A stretch of DNA of 64,000 nucleotides from Tausonia pullulans (taxonomy: Eukaryota > Basidiomycota > Tremellomycetes > Cystofilobasidiales > Mrakiaceae): the NCBI GenBank assembly GCA_951802195.1, contig OX637626.1, forward strand, positions 806,001 to 870,000, in the 5' to 3' direction. Position 1 is the stretch's first letter. Every line of letters starts with the position of its first letter. The notes under the pieces were generated by a model that saw nothing but the letters and a program-made list of their open reading frames with translations, did no database searches and was not told the DNA's origin. Of the stretch, positions 1 through 11,401 are shown piece by piece. The position numbers were made by a program, and so were the translations under genes.

Positions 1-1767
1 CATGGAGCCTTCGTGCTACTCCCGCAACGTCGACTTTGGAGGCACTCTCTTCTTCCAGCCTGGTTAGTGGGCATGCATCCCTGCGGCCTCCTAGGCGAGA
101 GTTCTGCAGACGCAAGAGGAGGGAGGCGGCAGGGCGGCCATGTTGCCGCTCGTTCTCATGCGCTCGGCTGGAGAGGCTTACTCGCTTCCTCTTACCCTCC
201 CAGGTGCCTGCTTCGTCCACGTCATTGCCCTCATCATGACAGCCATCATGCTCTTCACCGTCCGGTCCAAGTACACTGCTGTCGGTCAGTCCCGGCGAGA
301 GCGGGTTGTTCGTCCCGTCCACGCCGCGTGTGCTCACATTCGTTCTCTCTCGCACGGTCTCCTCCTCTTCTTGTCCTCCTCCCGTACGCCCCTCAGGCCG
401 GAAGGAGATCTCGCTCTTCTTCTACCTCTACGCCCTCCTCACCCTCCTCGCGTTCTTCCTCGACTCGGGCCTCATCCCGACTTCGCATGTCGTTTACCCC
501 GTGCGTTCACGCCTCCTCTGTCCCCTCGCCTCGTCGCCCTCCCTGACTGACCCCTGACACGCGCCGACGGCTTCCCCTTCTCCACTCAGTGGTTCGCCGC
601 CGTCCACGTCGGTCTCGTTGTGACAACCTTCTGGTGCCTCGTCGTCAATGGGTTTGTTGGCTTCCAGTTTGCTGAGGATGGCACACCTATGTCGCTCTGG
701 GTACGTTCATGAAACCCCCTCCACCATGAGGGTTGGCAGCCGACGCGCGTCATGGCTCTCGTCTCTCGTCGGTCGGTGGCGCCCAGGCTCACCCAAACCC
801 TTCCTCTCTCCCTGCTTGCTTCTTCGTTCATCTCCCAGGTCCTTCGCCTCTCGTGCCTCCTTGTCTGGGGAATCTCGTTCTTCGTCTCGATCGCGACGTT
901 CAAGGGCATTGCCTCGTTCTCCTACAGCAAGCCGATCGGCCTCTTTGTCGTTTACCTCGTGTTCCCCATCGTCTGCGTGCTCGTCTACGTCGTCAGCCAG
1001 CTCGTCCTCGTCATCCGGACGCTCGACGACCGTTGGGTGAGCAGCCCGCACTCTATCCCTCTTGGTGGCGGCCCCCCTGGACTGACGCGTACGCTCCTCG
1101 GCCAGGTCATCGGCGACATCCTCTTCGGAACGGGCTTCTTCACCGCCGGTTGCGTTATCATGTTTGCCTTCTCGCCGACGATCTGCGACGCGGTTGAGCA
1201 CTACATCGACGGCCTCTTCTTCTTTGTGCTCTGCATGCTCCTTTCGGTGATGATGGTCTACAAGGTGGGTCTTGGGCGTCCCGATTGTGTTTGTGCACCC
1301 TCGCTGACCTCGGCTTGCCTCGCTTCGAAGTACTGGGACTCGATCACCAGGGAGGACCTCGAGTTCGCCGTCGGAGACAAGGGCGCCGTCTGGGAGGTCA
1401 AGGAGTGGGTCTCTGCGCGCTTGTGACGGTGGAAGGAAGGCGCGCTGTTTGCTGACCCAGCCTGTTCTCCTTCCAGCCACCTGCTCGCGCCGCCCGTCGC
1501 CGACTTTGACGACAACCAGTCGTCATTCCGCGGCGGAGGAGGATCGCTCGGTGCGTGGGCCCGTTCCTGCTGAGACTAGCTCACGCTGTGACTGACCTGC
1601 CTCCCTGTGTGCCCCTTTCAGTCGGCGGCGTCAACGGGCAGCAGTGGTACGGCTCGCAAAACTCGAGAAACAACTACGGTGGCGGGGGCGGGGGCGGGTA
1701 CCCTCCCTCGGCTGTTGGCTCGGCCTCCTCCCAGGGCCACGCCTCGGCACGCTATGGGCCGAGATAA
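1..1767 (+). CDS. CHS7: Chitin synthase export chaperone Chs7 (5' end cut by window edge)
   Basis: Chs7-family ER membrane protein, needed in yeast to move chitin synthase III out of the ER. Reading frame and splice sites give exons 2-62, 204-284, 397-500, 590-700, 839-1036, 1106-1264, 1331-1404, 1477-1550 and 1622-1767, 335 residues in all. The first visible residues (MEPSCYSRN) match a family position roughly 30-40 residues inside the protein, so the true start lies upstream. Family signatures visible are [49 protein letters not shown] and [12 protein letters not shown]. About six or seven hydrophobic segments fit the seven-span family topology. The tail after [14 protein letters not shown] is rich in Gly and Ser and poorly conserved. 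All eight introns are GT-AG. The family assignment is secure; only the missing N-terminus is uncertain. Confidence 0.93.
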
Positions 1768-2652
1768 GAAGAGGGAAGAACGGAGGGGAGATGGGTGGAT
1801 GGACGATGACGGGCTCTTGGACGTCGCGTTGCATGCACCGCCACCTTCCTCACTCCAATACTTCTTTCCGTGCCTTCTCCGTCTTTGGACATTCTATACC
1901 TTTTTTCCGCGTCGCCTTCTGTGTCTCTCCTCCACCTTCGCCTCCTCTCTTTCTTCCTCTTCCGTTCTCCTGCTGTCTGCGAACCTCCCTCGTCTCGTCT
2001 CTTTGTCTATTTCCCCTCGCCCTCCTGCGGGTGCCCAACTCGGACACTTCTCACCTCTTCCTCATTACGCTTACTGACCGGGACCTTGACCAACTCGGGG
2101 GCTTTCCCGGTCTCTTCCATCCTTGTCAGCTAGAGCTGGCCTTCTTGTCGTCGTTCGTTTTGATCCAGCATGTTGCCTTCCGAGAATGGGCCGCGCGACG
2201 GTGCGAGATGGTCCGCGGGTGGCGGAGATGGCTCAATCATTCGCAACTCCACCCATGCCCGCGCCGGGACCTGGTAGCGCTGCCGAAGTGTGCGGCGCTG
2301 GCTCGGCCCACGCGAGCGGGTTCGGCCGGGCCTTAATTGCCGCTTGCTCTTTCTCAACACAAGCCACGACCTCCTCGCTTCGTCCTCCTCGTTCGCCGCT
2401 CGCCCCGACTCGGGCTCGACTTCTCGTCCGTCGCCAGCAGACAAGCCTCTCCGCTCTCCCGCTCCACGGCGTACTCTCGGCCGTCTCCCTCCTCCGTCCC
2501 TCGCGCATCCCCTTCCGAGGGAGCCAGCAACGAGCGTGGATCGAAGTCCTCATCCTCGCTTCGCCTCCCTTTGTGTCCCGCCCATCCCGACGGTCTCCTC
2601 CCTTCTGCCGCACCGCACAAACACCCTCACCTAAGCCAGAGGGACCCCCATC
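1768..2652. other. Intergenic: CHS7 3' end and BTB-gene promoter
   Basis: No coding signal I trust. From about 1830 to 2640 the plus strand is dominated by C/T runs, as is common in basidiomycete promoters and 5' leaders. The several open frames here are by-products of that composition. A good start context (CCCATCATGACAC) at 2647-2659 opens the next gene. Confidence 0.5.
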
Positions 2653-5600
2653 ATGACACTCACCACCTCCGCCATCCCTGCTTCCGCCGCTGCCGCTCAA
2701 AGCCCCCCTCCCGCTCTCCATCCGGGGATCGCCCTCCACCCCAAGTCGTCGGCGTCCATCCTCCAAGCACACCTCTCGCACGCCTTCCTGCACGGCATCT
2801 GCCCGGACGTCCGAGTCCGCGTCTTTGGGCGCGAGTACAAGCTTCACAAGCTCATCCTGGCTCAAGCGGTAAGTAAGGCGGAAACCTCTCACACACGCGC
2901 GTCGTCATCCCCGCCCCCCCCGCCCCCCCCCCGTCGTACGACCTTGCTGACAACGCGTCCTGTCCCTCTGCTGCGGCGCCCGGGGTTTTCGACTTATCGT
3001 TTCCGTCTTCGCCATCCCATCAGGGCTTCTTTGACTCGCTCTTCCGAGGTGGCTTTTCTGAGGACCAGTCGGCCGGTCCCGCGCCGACGAGGGCGACTGG
3101 GCCGACGCTTATGGTCCGCGAGCCTGTCGTCTCGGGCGCCGGAGGAGGGGCGGACCTCAAGGACGGAGGAAGGGTGCTCGTGCTGAGGCTGGACGATCCC
3201 AACATCTCAAGGGCGGCGTTCGAGTTGAGTAGTGGTCCTCACTGAACACCGGAAGGAAGGCGAACACGGCGAGCTGACTGCGTTTGTATTCGCCAGGATG
3301 ATCATCGCACGTCTCTATGCGACTGGCCCACCCCTGGCGCTCTCGGCCCTGCACCACCCAACGCCTCTCCACCCCCTCACCCCCGCCTTCCCCCCCGACT
3401 CCTCTTTCCTTTCCCCTTCTCTCCCAGACATCTCTCCAACGGATCAACCTGCCTCCCCGCGCTTCCTCCTCTCCCTTCTCGCGACGTCCAACTATCTCGG
3501 CACACCTGGGATCACCTCGGGCGTGCTAGCGATGGTCATCGGTTCAATGGGACCGCGGTCGGTTGGCGTATACTTGGGGTTCGCGATTGGCAAGGGGATC
3601 GGGGCGTATGGAGGAGAGGAGTGGGAGGATGATGAGGTGGGCGCAAGGGGATTGGAGCATATTACGGAGGTGGTGCCTGATGAGGGCGAGGAGGTGAATG
3701 GTGAGGAGGAGCAAGTGAAGGAGGAAGAAGGGGTCATCTCGACGCTTGGAGCGGTGATATCTTCCTCATCGTTGGATGCCTGGGTCCTCCCGCCCGCTGC
3801 TTCGAGTGGGAGCAAGCCAGGAAGCTGGCAGGACGAGGCCGAGTCGGAGGAGGACGAAGCTGAGGAGTCCTCGCCCTCGCTCAAAACCAAAGGCATCAAG
3901 ACAGAGCCTCCCGAGTCTCCCTCCGTCGCCGTCTCCTCCTCGACCAAGCCGTCGCCGTATCCTCGTCACCCCGCCGACGCCAGCAGCCGAGCCTCGTCCT
4001 CCCGCCCCAGCTCCATCATCAGCGATCTCATCTCCGGCCTTAAAGAAGACCCTAACGAATGGGGTTCCATCCGGGAACCCGACCCGCTCTTCTTCTACGG
4101 TCTCACGAGCAACAAGATTGGCGAGGCGTGCGTGTGCTGGCTCGCCCGATGGGGCGTCAACGTCCTCAATGAGGAAGTTCTTGTCTTCGGACCCGCGGCG
4201 AGATCGACGGGGAGACTCAAGACACTGTCGCTTTCGGGCAAGGCCAACTTGAACAAGAAGCGGTCGAGACTGACTTCGACACTAGAGTCGAGTTTCCCCC
4301 CGATCTGGTCTTTGGGCGGGCTTCCGGCCATGTGGGTGAGGGCTATCATTGGCTCGGACTCTTTCTTCGTTGAGAACGAGATGGAGAGGTACCGCGTGGC
4401 GAGGGCAGTATTGGAGATGCGGCGGGCGCAGAGGAGTGAGCTGGAGGGAGGGAGGAGCCATGGTGATGGTGGGCTGGGAGAGCCGTCGTTGTCAAGGCCT
4501 TCAAGCGAGTACTACGGCGATGATGGGGCCGGGAGTGAGCTAAGCGACGATTTGGAGCGAGAAGAGGAGGAGGGGGAGTTTGAGGAGCTCTTCGCGCATG
4601 GGATTTACTACACTCACATGGTGCGTCGAGGCGTAGCTCATTATTTCTTTCTTTCATCAACTCTTATCTGACGACGACCCGCCGCCATTATTTCCAGACA
4701 TTCGAGGAGCTTAGCTACATCTCCAACGACATCTGCCCTTGGACCTCACAACCCTACGCACCTCTCCAGACCCTTCAAACCTCGCTTTGGCAGCATCAGG
4801 AGGTTAGTCAAGCTAAACAAATATATCACTCATCCTGATGGTGAAACGCGATAACTGACCCACTGTCTACCCCCCCAGCTCAAGTCTAAGATCCTAGCTT
4901 CGGCAGCCGCCGCCGCCGCCTCCGCCGCCTCCTCCGCCTCTTCCTCCTCGACTGCACTCCCAACAGTTGCTCCGGCAGCCAACAACAACAACAATGCCGC
5001 CTCCATTAGCGACCCCGAAATTGCCGCCGCCGAGCTCGGCATCTCCTCCACGACGGCCGCGATCGTCAAGGAGCTTCACAGGGTCGCCCAGCGCGAGTCG
5101 CGCCGCCAGCGCCGGAGCCCGAGCATTGCTTCGGCTCAGGGCCCCTCTGTCTTGGGGAGGTACGCCTGCTCCCTTGGCTTGCTCGGACTGGCCTCGCCCC
5201 CGCTGTACCCAAACATGGGCGGTTCTCCGTCGTCTGGGTTGTTTCTTTCGCTCTCGAGCCAAGAATCGAGGAAGTATTGGCCCGTGCCCGGCGACGACAC
5301 CCAGCGATTCGGCGAGTTTGGGGGCTTCCTGCCTCTCTCTGGCCCAGGACCCGTCTCGACGCTCTCGACGTCTGTCGCTGACCTCGGACCGTCGTCCGGA
5401 TCGTCGTCGGCTGCCGCGACCGCTGCAGCTGCCGCGGCGGCCGCCGCCGCCAACGGAGGACCGCCGACTGTGGGACCGAAGAGGTCTCCTGGCGCGCAAG
5501 AAAAGGACTTCTTTGGGATTGGTCCTGGGATGAGAAATGCCCGCGAGATCTTTGAGGGTGAGGAAGACCAGCTTGGGGCGTCGCAATGGTCCCGGTTTGA

Positions 5601-6663
5601 GCCATTCAGGTTCTCGGTCGAGTTTTGGGGAGTTGAAAAGCTCAAGGAGAAGCAGCGCGAGTACTCGTCGACCATCTTCTATGCCGGCTCGTACTTCAGT
5701 ACGAATGATTTCTCTCCTCTTCGTGTGTGCGTTCGCATCTGACCCAGCAGCTTCACCTAGATGTCTATGTCCAGACGATCCGGAAAAAGGATCGGCAAGT
5801 CCAGCTCGGTATCTACCTACACAGACAGTCTATGCTGGAGCCGAGTGAGTCATGAAGGCGGCTACAACTGATCTTACGAGCGAACACTGACTGTCCTTTC
5901 TGCAGTCCCCGCCGCCTCTCGGCCTCCCAACTATTCGCCCTCGGACGCCCCTCCCCCTTCTCACACGCAGTACCCCTTCCCTGCGACTGCCTCCTCCTCC
6001 TCGACCTCCATCCCAGCCCTCTCCACTTCTGCCCCAACCGTCTCCACATCCATCCCACTCCTCGCGACGTCCCCGATCCCCATCACCCGCGTTCAGTCAT
6101 CTGGGACTAGCACGCCTACGCAGCAAAACCCGAACTACCGACACCCGCTGGTCGCCGCCGCTGCGCAACGTATCGGTCCCGCCGGGGCAGCGATGGCGAC
6201 GCCCACGCCGACGAGTCCCTCGAATGGTGGGTCAGGCTCAACGATGAGCACGAGCCCGTCATCGTTGGAGGTGGCATCCCAGGGGCCACCTCAGTCCTTC
6301 CGGGATCCTCGAAAGATCATCAAGTGCTATTTTTCTATCTCGTGTCCCTCCGCCCTCGGGACCGCTCTCACCCGGTTTGCCTCGGCCCCGGACGTCTTCA
6401 GCGTCTCTCAGGTGCGTGCGCACCAGGCCTCGTGTCTCTCTTCCCTCCCTTTTCCACGCTGACATTCCCTCGCTCTCTCTCTCAAGTCTTGGGGCTGGAA
6501 GTCGTCCTCCCTCCGATCCGAGGAGTACCTCTCCGTTGTCGACTCGACGGCGACCAACAACTCTCTCGACGAGGGCGTCCTCGGTTGGATGGGGACGATG
6601 GACGTGGGGGACGTCGGCAAACTACAGAGTCTCAGGGCGACGGTAGTCGTCGGGCTCGTGTGA
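2653..6663 (+). CDS. BTB/POZ-domain protein, 1143 aa
   Basis: Large BTB protein of the fungal germ-cell-less-like kind. Exons: 2653-2868, 3024-3223, 3297-4620, 4698-4802, 4879-5698, 5761-5844, 5906-6411 and 6487-6663. The BTB fold covers about residues 36-150: ICPDVRVRVFGREYKLHKLI, then GFFDSLFRGGF, then DDPNISRAAFEMIIARLYAT. A second conserved block (FLLSLLATSNYLGTPGITSG) reads like the helical BACK-type extension. Between about residues 230 and 350 lies an acidic and Ser-rich linker. A later insert has two alanine runs and an asparagine run, so low-complexity loops separate the folded parts. The C-terminal block carries WSRFEPFRFSVEFWGVEKL and NVYVQTIRKKDRQVQLGIYL, which look like a further folded domain. 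BTB proteins often serve as cullin-3 adaptors, but nothing here proves that role. Start and stop are well placed; function beyond the fold is unknown. Confidence 0.85.
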
Positions 6664-6875
6664 AGTCGGGGGAGAGGGGGGTGTCCTTTCATTCTTGGGT
6701 TTTGTTTTCTTTCTCTCTTGTTTCTTTCTTCACTCTCCGCTTTGGACGGTCTCTCCTCGCCTTTCCTGTCCTTTCCTCTGTCTAGGTCTCTTCCGTCCGT
6801 TGGTTCTTTTCCTTTCCTTCTCCTTCCGATGACTTTCACGATTGACGATCTTTGCGCGATACTTCTTGCCTCCTT

Positions 6876-6892
6876 CCCCCCCCCCCCCCCCC
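6876..6892 (+). repeat. Homopolymer run of 17 C
   Basis: Uninterrupted C-run 3' of the BTB gene. G-runs of 13 (8392-8404) and 12 (9603-9614) lie downstream in the same gene-poor stretch. Such runs are prone to length error in sequencing and could affect frames nearby. Confidence 0.9.
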
Positions 6893-7429
6893 TCCCTCCA
6901 CCGAGGGCCTGGATATGCTTGAGGGTCTCCTCGACGTGCAACCTGACGTGTTCGGGTGGGTGGGTGCCGCGCTCATCTTCAAAGAAAAGAAAAACAAGGA
7001 CGTGGTGAAGGCGTTCGCTCCACCTGCCCTCCCTTGCAACTGAGTACACAAGCCAAGTTAGCATGCAGGGCCCCTTTTGAGCGAGAGAAGCCCACTCCCA
7101 CCGTGTGCGGCGGCACTACCTCGACGGCGGCGGCTTCGGCTACGCCTTGGCGCCCTCGCGCGGGTGGACACCGCCCCCTTGGCATGTCGCTGGTCGAAGC
7201 AGAAGAAGAAGGGAGGCGTCCGTCTCCTGAGGAGGAACGAGGCGACTCCCGAAGGGGGAGATTGCTGGTAGGGCCAGCGAACACCTCCGCGGTGGTGGTG
7301 TGCAGGCAGCGTCAGACGGTCGATCGAGGCTGACGGGTTCAGAGATGGGTGAGGATGGCATGTGGATGATTTCGCTCCAGATGGTAGAACTCCCTTGTGA
7401 AAGAGAACTATCGACATCGTCAGTCGCTG

Positions 7430-9300
7430 AGGTCAGTCCATCCATGCGATCTCCCCAAAGAGAGAGCCACCGCTCCTGACAGTGCCATTGCATCCGGCGA
7501 GCGTGCTATGGCCAAGGTACAGTTCGCCGCCTAGACCAAGGCCTTCCGGGAGCACTAGAGGCGGGTGAGGGTCAGGATCGTGCGGCGTCTGCATGAAAAC
7601 GTCTGTTCTAGTCACGAGCTCAGAACCACTTGGGCACATTCAAGATGTTGTCGGCGTGGGACACGAGCCGCTTCTTTGTCCCAGTAGCCACAGATACCGT
7701 CGAGCTTGAAGAACTCGGCCAGTTAGCCAGTCCATTCGGCGTTGATCGAAAGAGAATGAGGGGCGTGACCGGCGCATCTTCTCGCTCATTCAGTACCCCT
7801 TGGTGTTCAGCTTGATTTTGAGAAGGTCGTACTTTTGAGCAAGCAAGAGCGAGGGCTCGACCTTCTCTGGGGGTAGCGATGATTTTGGGTTTCTTCTTGG
7901 CTCTTTCCAAGGAAGACGAAGACCAGACGGACGCATCAGTATGTTGATTTAGGTGACATCGTGCGGCGGATACAGGTAGCTCTTCACCCTCTCGTTGTCG
8001 TCGTCGACGTCGTCATCCTCCTCTTCGGCCTTAGCCTTTGCCTCCTTCTTCCTCTCGATGCCCTTCTTCCCTGAGCCTCCTTCTCATTCACAGCGGCAGC
8101 CTTCTTCTTCGTCTTCTTGGGCGCCGGCCCGTCGTCGTCATCGTCGTCGTCGTCATCGTCCTCCCTGTTGTTGGCAGTAGCCTCCGCCTTTGCCTGAACG
8201 GCCGGCCAACTCGGGCCGGGCGGCGGTCTTTGAACGCGCCGCTGGAGGTGCTCTGAGGCTGCAGTGGGTAGATGACCCAAAGGCGTTCATTAGGTAGCTC
8301 TCCTTACGAAGATGGGGGGGAGAGAGGGGGGAGGGAGGGACGGATCTCCTTGCTTGCACGTGCGCTCAGGCGGGTTCTTGGCTGCTGCGGAGGGGGGGGG
8401 GGGGAAGAGAACGCGTCGAGGACGACAGAGGGACGGCGCGTGCGGCGTCGTCGGCCGACCGCGTCCATGCAATTGCCCAGCCCAACCCTCTCATCCATCC
8501 CTCCCCCTCCCCCCTCGCTCATAGGAGAGAGGGAGAGAGTGTGTGTGCGAGACGTGCCCTTCTACTTCTCCAAGCTGGACCAGAGCACGTGAGCGCGTCG
8601 TCCGAGTGGCGCTGCATGACGTATGGGGGTCTTGCCGCTGGTTTCGTACGAGGCGCGAGGGTCAGTGCTCGCTGGAGAGAAAGAGCAATTAGGATGGAAA
8701 CAAGGGAGAGAGAGGGAGGCCTGACCTTCCTTGGATCTCGCGAGTCTCATCGACTTCAAGGTGAACTTTGGAGGTGTCACCGTTGACGAGCGCTGTCCTT
8801 GCTAGAGGGTCGAGGTATGGTTCGCAGAGAAAACCCAAGGATGACGGCCTCAAGCCAGCCAGCCGGACGAGGCCGTCTTTTCGAGCTGCAGATTCCAGCG
8901 AGGCGTCGGTCATCGCTTCGGGCTCCATCCACTGCGTCGTCCATTGCACCTGCCACCTTCACTTAGATCCCTGTATGTGGATGGCTCAAATAGATGCCGA
9001 AGGAGAAGAAAGCGAGGGCTAGAGCTGGGTTATCTATGCGCATCCTGTGGATCCTGGGAAAGAGATTGGATGCTCGTTGGTGGAACACTCGCGGTAAGGA
9101 ACAGGGGAGATCTGCTGTGCGTTCGTTCAACCGACCGTTCAACGTCTCACTCATTATCTTCAGTCAGTCATCAACTGATAATGCTGCTGTATGCTCTCCG
9201 GGCTAGTGTTGTGGTGCCGTCAGGAGTTCGCAGGAGATGCACCAGACGGCGATCTCCCCAGCGCTGCACCAACAGACCGTCCACGGGCGAGAAAGGGAAC
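7430..9300 (-). other. Unassigned coding-like fragments, possibly an unrecognised or decayed gene
   Basis: Several minus-strand segments look protein-like but sit in different frames. Near 8840-8730 is LCEPYLDPLARTALVNGDTS followed by KVHLEVDETRE, ending at a plausible donor. Near 8665-8565 is YETSGKTPIRHAAPLGRR after a plausible acceptor. Near 8080-7955 is a Lys/Glu/Asp-rich stretch ending DNERVKSYLYPPHDVT and a stop. Near 7840-7785 is KYDLLKIKLNTKGY, near 7725-7660 AEFFKLDGICGYWDKEAA, and near 7555-7430 GLGLGGELYLGHSTLAGCNG. Stops or frame changes break the joins between them, and I could not build one spliced frame. I recognise no family. It may be a real gene with many short exons, a pseudogene, or chance. 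Confidence 0.25.
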
Positions 9301-9552
9301 ACAGTAATTGACTTTCATTAAGAGAGGAGACAAGGGGGCGTCGAAGAGAGATGGGAGAGGGAGGGGAATCCGAGAGAGAAGATAGAGAAAAGAAAAAGGC
9401 TCCTCTTCCTCCTCCCTCTCGGTATCGACCGAGGCACACACACGCACGCACAACACAACCGACGTCGTCCTCCTCCTCTGCCCATCCGTCTCCGCAGCTG
9501 GCAGACGAATCTAAAGGGTGTCCTCCTTCCTCCTAGGTGATGGCTGGCTGGC

Positions 9553-10810
9553 TCAGATGTGTTCGATGGCCTCTGGGAACTTGGTCTGAGAGAGATAAGG
9601 AAGGGGGGGGGGGGCGGGGTTAGGTTTCGGCGGTGAGAGGAGAGCAGTCGGACGAGTGAAAGCGTACCTTGGGGTAACTGAGGGAGGGGGGAACAGAGGA
9701 GAGTGTGAGAGTGTGAGCAAACGAGGTCAATCGCACCTCAACGCGTCGCAGAGCGCGATAACGGCAGGAGGGAAGGAAGCACGAGTCACTCACTTGACCT
9801 TGGCGCTCGCGGCGTCGTCGGTAAACCAGAAGACCTGGCCGGGAGCGGCGGGCCTAACCCTGCTGCTCGGGAGACCCTTCTCGGGCTCGTCGAGGACCGT
9901 GTGAAGGACGTCCTGCTTGCCCTCACCGGCGGCGACGAATGCGACGCGGTAAGCGTGATTGATGACCGGGTAAGTAAAAGTGATCCGCTTAGCGGGCGGT
10001 TTGGGCGAGTCCTCGATGAAAGCGACCCATCGGTCCTCCTCAGAGAGAAGAGAGTGGCCCGGGAAGAGGGAGCAGGTGTGGCCGTCAGGACCCATGCCGA
10101 GGAGGATGAGGTCAAAGACCGGGTACCGAGCGGCGTCTCGCTGGGCGAACGTCGCGATGAGCTGACGTTCGTACTCGTCCGCGAGCTCTTCCGGGTCGTC
10201 GAGGAGGGCGACGTCGATCGTGTGCACCTGGGACGGCGAGATGGTCGTGTGGTCGAGGAAGAGCTTCTTGACCGAGGCATAGTTGGAGTCCTCGTGCTCC
10301 AGGCCGACGAGCCGCTCGTCGCAGAAGAAGACCTCCCTGAGAGCAGGACGAGAGAATGGGATCGTGGTCAGCTACGTGCTGAGAAGATCGAGACGGAAGG
10401 AAGTGTGTGGGTAGTTGAAAGGCATATATGCTGCCAAGCACCATCCGTCTGAATACCGCAGGCAAGAGGCGAGCAAGCGCGACAAGGCGAGAGAGCTGAA
10501 GCTTGCTCGCTTGCGTGTACGGTTGCGTGCGAGCGGGAGAGAGAATCGCCTTGCTCTTCCGCCACTGCACGGCCCTGAACGCTGAGTGAAGAGACGGGAC
10601 CGACCACTTGTCCCACTGGACCCCCGGCTTTCCAAGGAGGCCCTTGAGGTTGCCCGGGAGAGAGCCGCCCGAGATGGCGAGGGTGAAGGCGCCACGCTTC
10701 TTGATGGCCTCGTTCTGCGCCTTGAGGACGAACTCGGCGACGGAGGAGACGAGCTTGTCGGACGAGGCGAACGAGTAGAGCACTTGAGGATGGGGCGACT
10801 GGTGGGACAT
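9553..10810 (-). CDS. 6-phosphogluconolactonase
   Basis: Second enzyme of the oxidative pentose phosphate pathway; it hydrolyses 6-phosphoglucono-lactone to 6-phosphogluconate in the cytosol. Exons in transcript order: 10605-10810, 9794-10336, 9668-9677 and 9553-9585, giving 263 residues, normal for the family. Family motifs are [14 protein letters not shown] (phosphate-binding loop), [37 protein letters not shown] and [20 protein letters not shown]. The third exon is only 10 nt (acceptor CAG, donor GTACGC), yet it is needed to reach the conserved tail [13 protein letters not shown]. Without it the frame stops straight after exon 2. Start is the only ATG before the conserved N-terminus ([16 protein letters not shown]). 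The promoter region is shared with the divergent gene at 11402. Confidence 0.93.
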
Positions 10811-11401
10811 GGCGGGAATGAGGATGGGTGGAAGGGTCTAGGACGGGATGGATGAGAAAAGGCCGTAGAACACGAGGGGGAGAAGCGGGCTGCTGTGGTT
10901 GGCGGCGCAAGGGCGGGAGGGCGCGGTGCGGTGTAGAGTTGGCTCGCGCGGTGCGTCTGCGCCAGACTCTTTGCCTGGCTGGTCGAGAGGGGTGACGTAG
11001 GCAGAGATCGCACCTCGAAGCCTTCCTCCATCATCCGATCCTTGTCTTTTCTTCCCGGCTTCGCATCCTCCCACGTCTCTGGGCCACCACCCGCTCGGCT
11101 CTCGGATGGCTGCCCGCGTGCATTCCGCGCACAATGCTGCCAGCACATGCTGTATCTCTCCTGACTTGCACGTCTCCGCCCGCGCGCCCCCATGCCTCCC
11201 CACCCTGGCTTTTTCGTCTTTGTGGATTCTGGCTACCGCTTCTGGGTGCTCTTCCCAGGAACCAGTCAGCCAGCCAAGAAGGTAAAAACATCCGGGGACT
11301 TCGGAAAGATGACGAGGTCAGATGTCTGCGGCGCGCTTGGCCTGGACCCCACGCGACTCGATCGCCTGTCCTGTCGTCTTGCCTCCCAACCACCACCTGC
11401 C
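10811..11401. promoter_or_regulatory. Shared promoter region of two divergent genes
   Basis: The 591 bp between the 6-phosphogluconolactonase start (minus strand) and the start at 11402 (plus strand) must hold both promoters. No specific operator was identified. A plus-strand open frame from 11192 runs into the downstream gene and could be an alternative, longer N-terminus. Confidence 0.5.

Larger units (their letters stand above)
6664..9552. other. Gene-poor stretch of 2.9 kb
   Basis: This lies between the BTB gene stop and the stop of the convergent 6-phosphogluconolactonase. It holds long homopolymers: 17 C at 6876-6892, 13 G at 8392-8404 and 12 G at 9603-9614 (the last inside the next gene's intron). 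A GTC/ATC run at 8131-8160 reads as ten Asp on the minus strand. Minus-strand protein-like fragments are described in a separate entry. I see no convincing complete gene. Confidence 0.5.

Noticed and set aside
707-1480. A 257-codon minus-strand frame over CHS7
   Set aside because: It runs across CHS7 exons and introns alike and has no recognisable domain; CHS7 itself is certain.
3492-3947. Minus-strand open frame of 151 codons opposite the BTB gene
   Set aside because: It mirrors the acidic linker of the BTB exon; codon bias and conservation support the plus strand only.
4894-5605. Two overlapping minus-strand frames opposite alanine-rich BTB coding sequence
   Set aside because: They result from GCC/GCG repeats on the plus strand, which leave antisense frames open.
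8131-8160. GTC/ATC run as a CRISPR-like or minisatellite array
   Set aside because: It is a simple trinucleotide run with no spacers, reading as Asp codons on the minus strand.
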